A stretch of 37,562 nucleotides of DNA, taken from IMG/VR virus record IMGVR_UViG_3300009537_001521, positions 1 through 37,562 of that record. One strand, written 5' to 3'. The notes beneath the pieces are model-generated. The model did no database searches and had not been told where the DNA came from. It was given only the letters and a program-made list of their open reading frames with translations. The position numbers were made by a program, and so were the translations under genes. Below are positions 1 through 6,608 of the stretch, piece by piece (within the stretch, counting starts at the first letter, position 1; each line of letters begins with the position of its first letter). The DNA is from a virus.

Positions 1-171
1 CACGGCATCGAGAACGACTCTCTGACCGTTGATGGTCACCGCCTATTCGTCCAACTCGACGATTTGGAGGTTGGCTTTCAGATGCGGGAGGCTATCCTTG
101 ACGTCCTTCCCTGCTGCCTGATTGCTCACCCGGAAACCAAGCAGCCCGTCCTCCAGATCTCCCTCTACTAA
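1..171 (+). CDS. C-terminal end of an unidentified protein (partial)
   Basis: Frame 1 is open from the first base to a TAA at 169-171, giving the last 56 residues of a protein whose start lies outside the window. The tail reads as a normal globular protein (for example ...LFVQLDDLEVGF... and ...PVLQISLY at the very end). I do not recognise the family. The next gene starts 12 bases downstream on the same strand, so it belongs to the same early operon. The reading frame is well supported by codon composition and by the tight spacing. Confidence 0.75.
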   Translation, partial: HGIENDSLTVDGHRLFVQLDDLEVGFQMREAILDVLPCCLIAHPETKQPVLQISLY

Positions 172-183
172 ACCACCACCATT

Positions 184-360
184 ATGGCCGAAGAAACATC
201 CAATGCGGTTCTTTCCGCTAAGCCCAAAGTGATTCGCTGTTCATGCGATCACAAAGCCCAAGACGAATTCCACGGAAAAGGATTCCGCGTTCACAATCCA
301 TGCAAGAAGTCAGGACCCGGAATCGGGTATCGCTGCACCGTCTGCAAAAACGAGAAATAA
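184..360 (+). CDS. Small CxC/CxxC zinc-ribbon phage protein
   Basis: The ATG at 184 follows the A/C-rich leader ACCACCATT, and the frame closes with TAA at 358-360, giving 58 residues. Visible motifs are CSCDHKAQDEFHG near residues 19-31, an NPC near 39-41, and RCTVCKNEK at the C-terminus. The order CxCxH..QD..HG...RVHN...RCTVC is one I recall as typical of a short conserved phage protein that probably binds one zinc ion. Its function is not established. It sits 30 bases upstream of the OB-fold gene, so a role in DNA metabolism is plausible. It is shorter than 60 residues. Confidence 0.8.
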   Translation: MAEETSNAVLSAKPKVIRCSCDHKAQDEFHGKGFRVHNPCKKSGPGIGYRCTVCKNEK

Positions 361-390
361 AAAACAAACAAACAAAAAACAAACACTACC

Positions 391-993
391 ATGTCGACCG
401 TCTTTCAAGCACTCAGCCTCCCAATTGGGGGGTCCGTCGTCCAACTCGATAACGTCACCGTCGCCGCCAAATACCCGGCCAGCAATGGCAAGAGCGGCAC
501 CGGCAAACGCCAGCGCAACATCCAAGTGTCTGACGCCTCGGGCACCATCAAGGTGAGCCTTTGGGGTGCGGCAGCCGATCTCCCGATCATGGACGGCAGC
601 GTCATCACCATTCGGGGTAACCTGAAACGCGGGGAATACCCGGCAGGCACGCCCCAACTCTCCGGTGAGGCTGGAATCACCATTGTAGCGCCCGATGAGT
701 CCGCAGTGGCGTCCAATCCCGCCGCCTACGCCCAAACGTCCGCAGCGGCTTCCCCGCAGAGCGCAATGGGCCATGTGAGCAAGGTTGCCCTCAACGACAT
801 CCAGCTCGCCCGGCGTCAGGCGGAGTTCACCATGGAATACATGGCGCAGCTCGTCGATTTGGGTGCGTCCAAGGAATTTGCGGAACGCGCCGCCATTCAC
901 GCTCCGCAACATGCCAGCCAATGGTTCTTCGGAGAGAAATACCCCGAAAAGGCCAACCTTCCTGACCAACAGGAAGAGGAATTCAACGGCTGA
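391..993 (+). CDS. OB-fold single-strand DNA-binding-like protein
   Basis: A 200-residue protein. Its first 110 residues read as an OB-fold nucleic-acid binding domain: VVQLDNVTVAAKY, then SDASGTIKVSLWG (around residues 47-59), then the strand-rich IMDGSVITIRGNLKRGEY. The pattern of a modified or conserved 'SD.SG.I.v.LWG' strand is characteristic of RPA/SSB-type OB folds. The C-terminal 65 residues are helical and end in an acidic tail (EEEFNG), as SSB-type proteins often do. The likely role is coating single-stranded DNA during phage replication. The leader upstream of the ATG is a long run of A and C with no Shine-Dalgarno sequence. No specific phage SSB family could be assigned by eye. Confidence 0.6.
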   Translation: MSTVFQALSLPIGGSVVQLDNVTVAAKYPASNGKSGTGKRQRNIQVSDASGTIKVSLWGAAADLPIMDGSVITIRGNLKRGEYPAGTPQLSGEAGITIVAPDESAVASNPAAYAQTSAAASPQSAMGHVSKVALNDIQLARRQAEFTMEYMAQLVDLGASKEFAERAAIHAPQHASQWFFGEKYPEKANLPDQQEEEFNG

Positions 994-1651
994 AAAGACA
1001 CCTTGCAGACAAAGGGATTGCGGCGGCGCTGTTTCGTTGGTCAACTCATACCCCTGTTCCGGCCAATCGCATAATGCCGGGACCTGCATCCTCTTTCACC
1101 GTGCTCCAGCCAGCCAATCGTGATATACCCCAAATCTCACTCCGAAAGAGTCGAGGCGTCACGGTTGCGTCAACGGGCTTAATCCTCTGGATTTTCCGGG
1201 GGGCGTTGGCGGCGGTGAATCCACCTTTGTTTCCCTCCTGACTGAGACAGTCGTTAATCAAAGCAATCTGAGAGCTTATGGGGATAGGTTCCAGCGCTAG
1301 CCTACAGCGTGATCGGCGAACGGGACGCAATGACGTAGGACCCCGAGACAGACCGGAGAGACGGTCACTCAATTTCCCCAAACAATGACCACTGAAGCAA
1401 TACCAGCGAACCGTGTCTCGACGGAGACAATCCTCAACCTGTGAGCTTCCTAAACCAGACTAAATCCCCGGCGCGATTGCCTGATCAGGTGTGCGGGGCT
1501 CTGTCGCAATGCCCTACTACGTTGTCTGGATCGTACAGAATGTAGGGAGTGGTCACCTCTTTCCAATACAATGCGGCGCGTGTGCGCAGAACATCCACTC
1601 TTGATTGGTAGTTCAAATGTCGGATTAAGCTCCGAGCGTTGCCGCACCTCC
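994..1651 (+). ncRNA. Candidate structured non-coding RNA in the only long gap
   Basis: Between the OB-fold gene and the gene at 1670 there are about 660 bases with no convincing reading frame in a window that is otherwise packed. The stretch is dense in short perfect hairpins: TTCCGGC with GCCGGGA (about 1057-1082), AATCC-TCT-GGATT (1181-1193), GGTG-AATC-CACC (1214-1225), GACTG-AGA-CAGTC (1240-1252), GACCG-GAGAGA-CGGTC (1351-1366), TGTCTC-GACG-GAGACA (1414-1429), a CCCC-G-GCGCG/TGTGC-GGGG stem (1466-1498), CCCTAC with GTAGGG (1512-1547) and GCGC-GTGT-GCGC (1576-1587). CCAGAC (1455-1460) can pair with GTCTGG (1524-1529) inside another loop, a possible pseudoknot. The strand is assumed from the neighbours. 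It could also be a replication origin or a degraded gene; no named RNA class was recognised. Confidence 0.35.
1450..1464 (+). repeat. Degenerate copy of the dispersed 15-bp palindrome
   Basis: CTAAACCAGACTAAA matches the consensus TTTAGYC-N-GRCTAAA at 12 of 15 positions, with an intact right half (GACTAAA) and a damaged left half. It lies inside the hairpin-rich non-coding stretch. It may be a weak or decayed site, or chance. Confidence 0.25.
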
Positions 1652-1666
1652 TTTAGCCTGCCTAAA
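1652..1666 (+). repeat. Dispersed 15-bp palindrome, copy 1 (start-codon proximal)
   Basis: TTTAGCCTGCCTAAA, one mismatch from the consensus in the right half. It ends 3 bases before the ATG at 1670, so it occupies the position where a ribosome binding site would be. The same variant recurs at 4166. Confidence 0.85.
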
Positions 1667-1669
1667 ACC

Positions 1670-1885
1670 ATGAACGACAGCCAAACCCGTCAGGACGCGT
1701 GGCGCTACTTCCGCCTCCATGAATGGAGCGTTCTACGTCAAATAGCGTTGCGCCGAGCCCTCCTTGAAACCGTCAAAAAGAACGAATACTGGGATTGGTC
1801 TCTCATCCATCGCATCTGTGCCCGCTTTCGTTGCGGCGCTGCCTTCTCCTTCTACGCCCAAACACCGCACCTCTACTGGTCATGA
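1670..1885 (+). CDS. Small basic protein of unknown function
   Basis: A 71-residue protein starting at the ATG that follows the palindrome by 3 bases; the context AAAACCATG matches other starts in the window. The sequence is rich in Trp, Arg and Tyr (WRYFRLHEW, YWDWSLIHR). I recognise no domain. An upstream in-frame ATG at 1571 is rejected because it would bury the palindrome and part of the hairpin-rich gap in the coding region. The stop TGA overlaps the ATG of the next gene (ATGA), indicating translational coupling. Confidence 0.6.
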   Translation: MNDSQTRQDAWRYFRLHEWSVLRQIALRRALLETVKKNEYWDWSLIHRICARFRCGAAFSFYAQTPHLYWS

Positions 1886-2052
1886 ATGAACACCTAGAAG
1901 CCCTCCTCCAACACTGGACCGAGGAGATTGCCGCATGGGAGCACTGCGCGCTCTTGAGCGCCTCCGACGAGGCGGTGCGCTCGCGCTGCATGGTGCGGGT
2001 GTGGACCATCAAGGACTGCCTCGACGACCTCAAACTCGCCCTGCGCAAATGA
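1882..2052 (+). CDS. Small helical protein of unknown function
   Basis: A 56-residue protein starting at ATG 1882, overlapping the previous stop by four bases (ATGA), and ending in a TGA that overlaps the next ATG. It is predicted fully helical with a pattern of charged and leucine residues (HLEALLQHWTEEIAAWEH and CLDDLKLALRK). Four-base coupling on both sides is the main support. No family recognised. Confidence 0.6.
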   Translation: MNEHLEALLQHWTEEIAAWEHCALLSASDEAVRSRCMVRVWTIKDCLDDLKLALRK

Positions 2053-2336
2053 AAGCCAACCTACCCCAGCACATCAGCCGTCAAGACCGGATCAGCATCC
2101 GCACAGGCAAGAGTATCGGGCAATTACTGGCGTTCTCGACCATCGAGGGGCCCTACGACTATGGCTGCCTGTTCCTGACTGGAGGAGAATGGCGCTTCAT
2201 CCTCACTTACCCAAGTTCCCTCTCCTTTTCAGATTTACAGACCATTTGTTGCCGACTAAAACAACTGAACGATGAAACCACGCAAGACCGCGTCGAAAAA
2301 GCCCAAGCGTCGCGCCGACATTCCCAGACCCCATAA
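2049..2336 (+). CDS. Hypothetical phage protein, 95 residues
   Basis: Starts at ATG 2049 within the ATGA overlap with the previous gene. The middle (GYLAFSTIEGPYDYG-like, actually LLAFSTIEGPYDYGCLFLTG) reads as beta strands followed by a short helix (FSDLQTICCRLKQL). The last 22 residues overlap the start of the HNH gene at 2272 in another frame. No family recognised. Support comes from coupling and natural composition. Confidence 0.6.
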   Translation: MKANLPQHISRQDRISIRTGKSIGQLLAFSTIEGPYDYGCLFLTGGEWRFILTYPSSLSFSDLQTICCRLKQLNDETTQDRVEKAQASRRHSQTP

Positions 2337-2721
2337 CGGTGGGCTTTGGAGCAAGGCCCGAATGACATCGTTCATCAAAAGCGCACTTCGAGGGGCCAGA
2401 TGGCCACCAAAATATGCAGCAGTTCAACAAGCCTTCGTGGGTATGGGAGTCAATCCGCGCACTGGACGCAAGTGTAAGCTCCATGAATGCCCAGACTGCG
2501 GGGGGCTATTCCCACAGAATGGAATGCACGCCGACCACATCATCCCGGTTATCGGACCAGAAGGTTTCGTCTCATGGGACATTTTCATCGCTCGTCTCTA
2601 CTGCGAAGCCGATGGTTTCCGAGCAGTCTGCAAGGACTGCCACAAGATCATCACCGAACGGGAGCGGAAAGAACGAGCCTCTATGGCTTCAAAACAACCC
2701 TCTTTTGAGAACTTCCTTTGA
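2272..2721 (+). CDS. HNH-type nuclease-like protein
   Basis: A 149-residue protein. After a basic N-terminal tail (KPRKTASKKPKRR) comes a zinc-finger/HNH core: CPDCGG (around residues 72-77), then NGMHADHIIPVIGPEGF with the His-Asp-His metal-binding cluster, then the helix SWDIFIARLYCEADGFRAVCKDCHK, which supplies the second CxxC pair. The two CxxC pairs and the DH motif are diagnostic of HNH proteins in phages, which act in packaging, repair or homing. Whether it is a homing enzyme cannot be told. It overlaps the previous gene by 65 bases. Confidence 0.75.
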   Translation: MKPRKTASKKPKRRADIPRPHNGGLWSKARMTSFIKSALRGARWPPKYAAVQQAFVGMGVNPRTGRKCKLHECPDCGGLFPQNGMHADHIIPVIGPEGFVSWDIFIARLYCEADGFRAVCKDCHKIITERERKERASMASKQPSFENFL

Positions 2722-2748
2722 AATCCTGTCCCGAAAACTTCGCCATCC

Positions 2749-3117
2749 ATGATTAAAGAACACTGGAAACCAATCCCATCACTCCCCGGTCGGGACATTA
2801 GCAACCTCGGACGCCTCCGCCATCGCTCACACATTTACGGAGCATGGCCTGATTCCTCTGGATCTTTGTTCACTCAAGTGAAAATCAAGACCATTCCAAA
2901 TAGCGTGCGCATTGCCCGTTTGGTTGGCGCGGCATTTTGCCCCGACTTCCGGGCCGACCTTCTTCCCAAACACATCAACGGAGACAAGACGGACTGCCGT
3001 GCGAAAAACCTTTTGTGGGTTCCGCGCCGCGAGGTGACAGGCAATCCCTATTCGATCAACCCCAAGCCACGCACAGAAGCCCTTCGGGCTGGAGAGGCCA
3101 TTGAATTCTCAGACTAA
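2749..3117 (+). CDS. NUMOD4/HNH-like homing endonuclease family protein
   Basis: A 122-residue protein starting at ATG 2749 (context CCATCCATG). The N-terminus EHWKPIPSLPGRDISNLGRLR is a NUMOD4-like opening. The segment RIARLVGAAFCP...KHINGDKTDCRAKNLLWV matches the I-HmuI-type HNH core (H.LV..aF.p...vnHidg.k.dn...NLewvt). The first His of the usual core is replaced here (RIARLV), so catalytic competence is uncertain. The C-terminus lacks an obvious DNA-recognition NUMOD1 helix. It probably is a free-standing homing endonuclease or a domesticated derivative. Confidence 0.7.
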   Translation: MIKEHWKPIPSLPGRDISNLGRLRHRSHIYGAWPDSSGSLFTQVKIKTIPNSVRIARLVGAAFCPDFRADLLPKHINGDKTDCRAKNLLWVPRREVTGNPYSINPKPRTEALRAGEAIEFSD

Positions 3118-3147
3118 ACCAACAACAACAAAGAAAGAACCAATAAT

Positions 3148-4161
3148 ATGTCAGCTGGAATCCAAGAGAGAGACCTACAAACCGCGCTGGAACAAGCGTG
3201 GCACGGGCAAACGAACATCGTCCTTGAAGTGACGCGGGACAATTCGATGCCATTCGAGATCATCGAGGCTCCCATCCAATACAAGGTGGACCGTCTTGAC
3301 GAATTCGGCACCCCCGTCGAAATCGTCATCGAAGACCCCAACTACAAGCGTCTCATCGCCAGTGACGACCTCAAGCCAATCGGGGAACCGTTCGCCAAGA
3401 GCTACTGCCCGTCCTCCATCGCCCAGTTCTGGGAAATCATCCGCAAGGGCATGGGAGAGACCCCCTACAAGGTGGTGAGCGCCGGAACCGTGGATGACCG
3501 CTGCAAGCTGTTTGCCTCGATCAAGGTGAGCGACGGCTTCCACATCGGAGAGCGTGAGTTCAAGGACTACATCACTCTGATCGACAGCTTCGACAAGACC
3601 ACCTCTTTACAGGCCCGCTACTCGTCCATCTGCGTGGTCTGCGCCAATACTTACGCGATGGTGATGAATTCCGGCACACAGCTTGGTAAGGCCAAACACA
3701 CCGCCTTCATTGACCTGAACGTGGGACGTCTCATTGACGCAATCAATGCCTTTGCCGGGACTAGCGCCTCCAACAAGGCGATGCTGCAACGTGCCTACCA
3801 GACGCCATGCAGCCGCGATGAGGCCCGCGCATGGATTACAGGGCTGGAAGGACGCAACGCCCCCGCATCAGGACTGACCAATGGGATGTTGCAGAAAACC
3901 GCACGCATGGTGGAGTTGTTCGACCAAGGCCGCGGCAACCAAGGGCGCACCCGCTTGGATGCTTTCTCCGCAGTTACCGACTTCCACTCGAATGAATCGA
4001 CAAACCGCAAGGGTGACGGCGCGCAGCATTACACCAGCGAATGGGGCGCATCGGCACAGGTGAAGAACCTTGTCGCTACCCGCTTCGAGCAGGACTGGGA
4101 GAGCAATGTGCGGACGGGCGAAGGCCTGTTGGCGCGTGACAAGGCCGTGCTGGTGTCCTGA
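3148..4161 (+). CDS. DUF932 (TIGR03299-like) phage/plasmid protein
   Basis: A 337-residue protein. Diagnostic stretches include the YKRLIASDDLKPIGEPFAKSYCP region, the GAGTVDDRCKLFASIKV-like strand (VDDRCKLFASIKVSDGF, around 115-131), DYITLIDSFDKTTS, CVVCANTYAMVM (about 160-172), and the helical C-terminus with WGASAQVKNLVATRFEQDW. This order matches the DUF932 family found in phages and plasmids, usually next to recombination or replication genes. Its biochemical role is unknown. The leader CAACAACAACAAAGAAAGAACCAATAAT-type A/C-rich run precedes the ATG. A palindrome copy follows 4 bases after the stop. Confidence 0.75.
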   Translation: MSAGIQERDLQTALEQAWHGQTNIVLEVTRDNSMPFEIIEAPIQYKVDRLDEFGTPVEIVIEDPNYKRLIASDDLKPIGEPFAKSYCPSSIAQFWEIIRKGMGETPYKVVSAGTVDDRCKLFASIKVSDGFHIGEREFKDYITLIDSFDKTTSLQARYSSICVVCANTYAMVMNSGTQLGKAKHTAFIDLNVGRLIDAINAFAGTSASNKAMLQRAYQTPCSRDEARAWITGLEGRNAPASGLTNGMLQKTARMVELFDQGRGNQGRTRLDAFSAVTDFHSNESTNRKGDGAQHYTSEWGASAQVKNLVATRFEQDWESNVRTGEGLLARDKAVLVS

Positions 4162-4165
4162 ACTA

Positions 4166-4180
4166 TTTAGCCTGCCTAAA
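4166..4180 (+). repeat. Dispersed 15-bp palindrome, copy 2 (start-codon proximal)
   Basis: TTTAGCCTGCCTAAA, identical to the copy at 1652. It sits 4 bases after the DUF932 stop and 2 bases before the ATG at 4183. It is 234 bp from copy 3, the closest pair in the window. Confidence 0.9.
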
Positions 4181-4182
4181 CC

Positions 4183-4386
4183 ATGAAAGGCAAGAGAACT
4201 CTATTCCTAGATCAGTGGGGCAACCACTTTTGGGCGCACACCATTAAGGAGCTCCGCTCACATATTGGAGGAGGCGGAAGCCGCGTGTCCCGAATGTATT
4301 GTGATCTCAAATCAGGCGGGTGCAAGCATGTCGGATGGGTAATTGGCGACCATTGGCTCACTCCTTACCAAAAAGCCCTCGCTTAA
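4183..4386 (+). CDS. Small hypothetical protein, 67 residues
   Basis: Starts 2 bases after a palindrome copy (CTAAACCATGAAAGG). The sequence has aromatic and glycine-rich character with two cysteines (YCDLKSGGCKHVGWVIGDHW), suggesting a small beta-rich or metal-binding fold. No family recognised. It lies alone between two palindrome copies, so its expression is likely to be controlled by them. Confidence 0.65.
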   Translation: MKGKRTLFLDQWGNHFWAHTIKELRSHIGGGGSRVSRMYCDLKSGGCKHVGWVIGDHWLTPYQKALA

Positions 4387-4399
4387 CAAACACCCCACC

Positions 4400-4414
4400 T
4401 TTAGCCTGACTAAA
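4400..4414 (+). repeat. Dispersed 15-bp palindrome, copy 3
   Basis: TTTAGCCTGACTAAA, exact consensus, in the 51-bp gap between the genes at 4183 and 4438, ending 23 bases before the ATG at 4438. It is placed as an operator for the gene at 4438 would be. Confidence 0.92.
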
Positions 4415-4437
4415 TCCTCTCTCCAACCAATACAACC

Positions 4438-5592
4438 ATGACCACCCCAACACCTGTCTACTACAACAACGCTCCGATTGACGAGTCCGACTACCCTGAG
4501 CTCGCCACCAAATTCAAAATTTCCTACGAAATCGTCTTTCGCTGTGTCGAGGCGCTTCGCAACACGGGAGAGATTCCCGTAATGGCCTTTTCCGGCGCCA
4601 ACAGAGAGCGCGTAAGGGCTTTGAGCGATGCTTTGGTCACTACCTCCCCGAAAGAGGATGCGCCGCCCGCAGCAGGCCAGCAGGAGCCATCAAACGAAGA
4701 CACTGGATTCGTAGTCATTATTGACGAAGAGAATGAAAAGGAGCCCGAACAACCATCGAACAACCCCCATCGCGGTAGTGAATTCGTTCATGAGGAGGAG
4801 CCTGCGGAAGACGAGGATCATGATGCCATTGTCGACCACGCGGCAACCGCCCTCATGCAGTCCTTCACTGATCCCGAGGGTTGTTTCCTTATCGACTTGG
4901 ATGGCTGTTGCTCGATCAATCCCAAAAATCCGCCGACCATTGAAGACTCTTACACCGCCGTCTCCCACATCATGAAGCTCAAGGAGCTTGGGACAGTGGT
5001 CGAGGACAAGAGCTCGTGGATGCTCGGGAGCGCCATTGACGCCCTCGAAGATCTCCACGGAGAAAGCTTCTCCATCTCACAAATTTGCGAGGACTCAGAG
5101 CTCAACTACAACACCACTTACCAAGCGGTTAATGTCTTCAAGGCCTTCAGGAAAAAGGACGAACGGGGGAACATGCCGAAACGCTTCAAGGTGCCGTTCT
5201 CGAACCATCAGGAGGCCTTCTTCGCCAAGATTAGTGAGGACAAGAAGGTTGACAAGGCCTTCAAGCACCTCATCCTCCAGAAGTCCGAAACCTATACACT
5301 GGGGTCCAAGGCGGTGCGGGCGCTCTGCTCCATTGCCAAGACGATGGAACCGGACGACACCGTAATCCGCAACATCCGCAGTGCCGAACAAGCCAAGGAC
5401 CTGATCGCCGCCTACAAGGCCTCCAAGTCCACCTTCATCGTCTTCAGCGAGGAGGGTTGGTGCATGTTCAATGATGCTGTGGACGCTGATCACGAAGGCA
5501 AGGTGGTGCTTAATCTCAAGGAACTTACCGCCACCGCAGGCGGAGTGGTCTCTCCAATCAAGAAAACCAGCGCACCAAAACTCGAAAGCTAA
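4438..5592 (+). CDS. Putative DNA-binding protein with ParB/LmbU-like helix-turn-helix
   Basis: A 384-residue protein. Residues 1-55 are a compact helical segment. About 65-135 are acidic and low in complexity (EDAPPAAGQQE, EEPAEDEDHD) and probably form a linker. Residues about 190-270 hold SSWMLGSAIDALEDLHGESF, a helix-turn-helix-like SISQICEDSELNYNTTYQAVNVFKAF, and PFSNHQEAFFAKI. This order (W.LG...E..GE....I.e...l.Y.T...a..V...F...R...FS.H.EA) resembles the DNA-binding core of ParB/LmbU-type proteins, though similarity by eye is modest. A C-terminal domain of about 90 residues follows. One palindrome copy ends 23 bp upstream and another lies 257 bp upstream, consistent with autoregulation. 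Function is inferred. Confidence 0.55.
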   Translation: MTTPTPVYYNNAPIDESDYPELATKFKISYEIVFRCVEALRNTGEIPVMAFSGANRERVRALSDALVTTSPKEDAPPAAGQQEPSNEDTGFVVIIDEENEKEPEQPSNNPHRGSEFVHEEEPAEDEDHDAIVDHAATALMQSFTDPEGCFLIDLDGCCSINPKNPPTIEDSYTAVSHIMKLKELGTVVEDKSSWMLGSAIDALEDLHGESFSISQICEDSELNYNTTYQAVNVFKAFRKKDERGNMPKRFKVPFSNHQEAFFAKISEDKKVDKAFKHLILQKSETYTLGSKAVRALCSIAKTMEPDDTVIRNIRSAEQAKDLIAAYKASKSTFIVFSEEGWCMFNDAVDADHEGKVVLNLKELTATAGGVVSPIKKTSAPKLES

Positions 5593-5936
5593 TGACCCCC
5601 CAAGAACAGAAACGCCTTCGTTTCATCCGTCTGTTCAAGGAGTTCAACGCGGTAAGCAGCAGCATCCAGTATGACATGGCACGCGTTCTCCTCACCGATG
5701 AGAACAACCGCAATGAACTATCCAAACAACTCAAGGAAAACGAGAACCAGATGGAAATCCGGATGAACAAGGCGGTGCACGCCTTTATTGGCGTGATGCC
5801 ATTGGCCACCATGAATCACTGCAACCTTTTCGGGAAAGTGCTGGCGCTGCACTCCAACCTGACCGGAGACCCCCTCATGCACGACACCTACGACGAAGTG
5901 AATCGACAGACCATCGAAGAGATGGATTGCAACTGA
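5592..5936 (+). CDS. Hypothetical helical protein, 114 residues
   Basis: The ATG overlaps the previous stop (TAATG), so translation is probably coupled to the putative DNA-binding protein. The protein is helical throughout, with a charged amphipathic stretch (NNRNELSKQLKENENQMEIRMNK is too long to quote whole; residues about 38-60) and a hydrophobic central part (AFIGVMPLATMNHCNLFGKVL). No family recognised. It might be a partner of the protein encoded at 4438. Confidence 0.65.
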   Translation: MTPQEQKRLRFIRLFKEFNAVSSSIQYDMARVLLTDENNRNELSKQLKENENQMEIRMNKAVHAFIGVMPLATMNHCNLFGKVLALHSNLTGDPLMHDTYDEVNRQTIEEMDCN

Positions 5937-5994
5937 ACGCTGAGTCTAGGCACGCCGACAATGGCGGCTGACACACCTCACCAGAAATCAAACC

Positions 5995-6063
5995 ATGAAA
6001 TACGATTGGATCACAATAGCCCTCGAAAACGGCGGAGTCCTCACGGAATTTACGCCTCGATGA
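5995..6063 (+). CDS. Possible 22-residue small ORF
   Basis: ATG 5995 has the AAACCATG context used by bona fide genes here, and the TGA at 6061-6063 overlaps the next ATG (ATGA at 6060). The peptide begins MKYDWITIALENGG, which reads like a real protein start. It may be a coupling leader for the gene at 6060 or the remnant of a longer gene. Low confidence because of size. Confidence 0.3.
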   Translation: MKYDWITIALENGGVLTEFTPR

Positions 6064-6188
6064 ACTGGCGAAAGTTGCCCGAGTCCATCAGCGGGGAATA
6101 TCGCTCGACGCTGCCAGACGCACTGACATCGCTCAACTCGGAACTGGAGGAGGACGGCGCCGATGAATGTTGTCCCACGAACGTATAA
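6060..6188 (+). CDS. Small acidic protein, 42 residues
   Basis: ATG 6060 lies in an ATGA overlap with the 22-residue ORF. The product is MNWRKLPESISGEYR... with an acidic end ELEEDGADECCPTNV. The frame is open back to an ATG at 5961, but the extra 33 residues (basic and His/Ser-rich) look like out-of-frame translation and lack the start context. No family recognised. Confidence 0.4.
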   Translation: MNWRKLPESISGEYRSTLPDALTSLNSELEEDGADECCPTNV

Positions 6189-6192
6189 ACTC

Positions 6193-6558
6193 ATGGACGC
6201 CGACCAAATACCGCCCGAACTCGACAAGGACGCTCCTCGGAATTCCATGCAGCGTTTTGTTCGGCATTGGGACAGGTTGCACTGGGCCGTGGGAATGCGG
6301 TCAAAATCCCGCAAGCCGGATGAGATGTTGATCGGGGTGTCATGGCATAAAATCACGCCCCCGATTTATGAAGGCGAGCCATCGCGCCCGCTTCTATTCC
6401 ACACCCGCTCCCAAGCTCGAAAATGGTGTGCGGCAAAAACTATCGAATGCGCCCGCCATTCACCGGACTGGAGGTTCCGCCCGGTGAGAGTTCGCGAAAT
6501 GATTTTGCCGAACGTCGGAGCCCTCCCGCCCGTAACCCCTGAAAGGATACTGCCATGA
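6193..6558 (+). CDS. Hypothetical protein, about 121 residues
   Basis: The ATG at 6193 follows the previous stop by 4 bases; an ATG at 6163 in the same frame would add 10 residues and overlap the previous gene by 26 bases. The product contains a basic segment (GMRSKSRKPDEMLIGVSWHK), tryptophans and an SQARKWCAAKTIECARH helix. No family recognised. Its TGA (6556-6558) overlaps the first possible ATG of the primase-helicase frame. Confidence 0.55.
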   Translation: MDADQIPPELDKDAPRNSMQRFVRHWDRLHWAVGMRSKSRKPDEMLIGVSWHKITPPIYEGEPSRPLLFHTRSQARKWCAAKTIECARHSPDWRFRPVRVREMILPNVGALPPVTPERILP

Positions 6559-6608
6559 TGCCCAAAAGATTATTCAACCATTCACACAACACAGAAAGAT
6601 ATTCACCC

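Noticed and set aside
1440-1550. Group I intron core
   Set aside because: CAGACTAAAT resembles an R element and CCAGAC/GTCTGG could be P7, but the expected AAGATATAGTC-type S element is absent and the flanking genes do not join into one exon pair.
994-1669. tRNA gene in the long gap
   Set aside because: GTTCAAATG near 1610 recalls a T-loop, but no acceptor stem, anticodon arm or CCA could be fitted.
5961-6059. ATG 5961 as start of the gene at 6060
   Set aside because: The extra N-terminus looks like out-of-frame translation and lacks the usual start context; ATG 6060 is coupled by ATGA.
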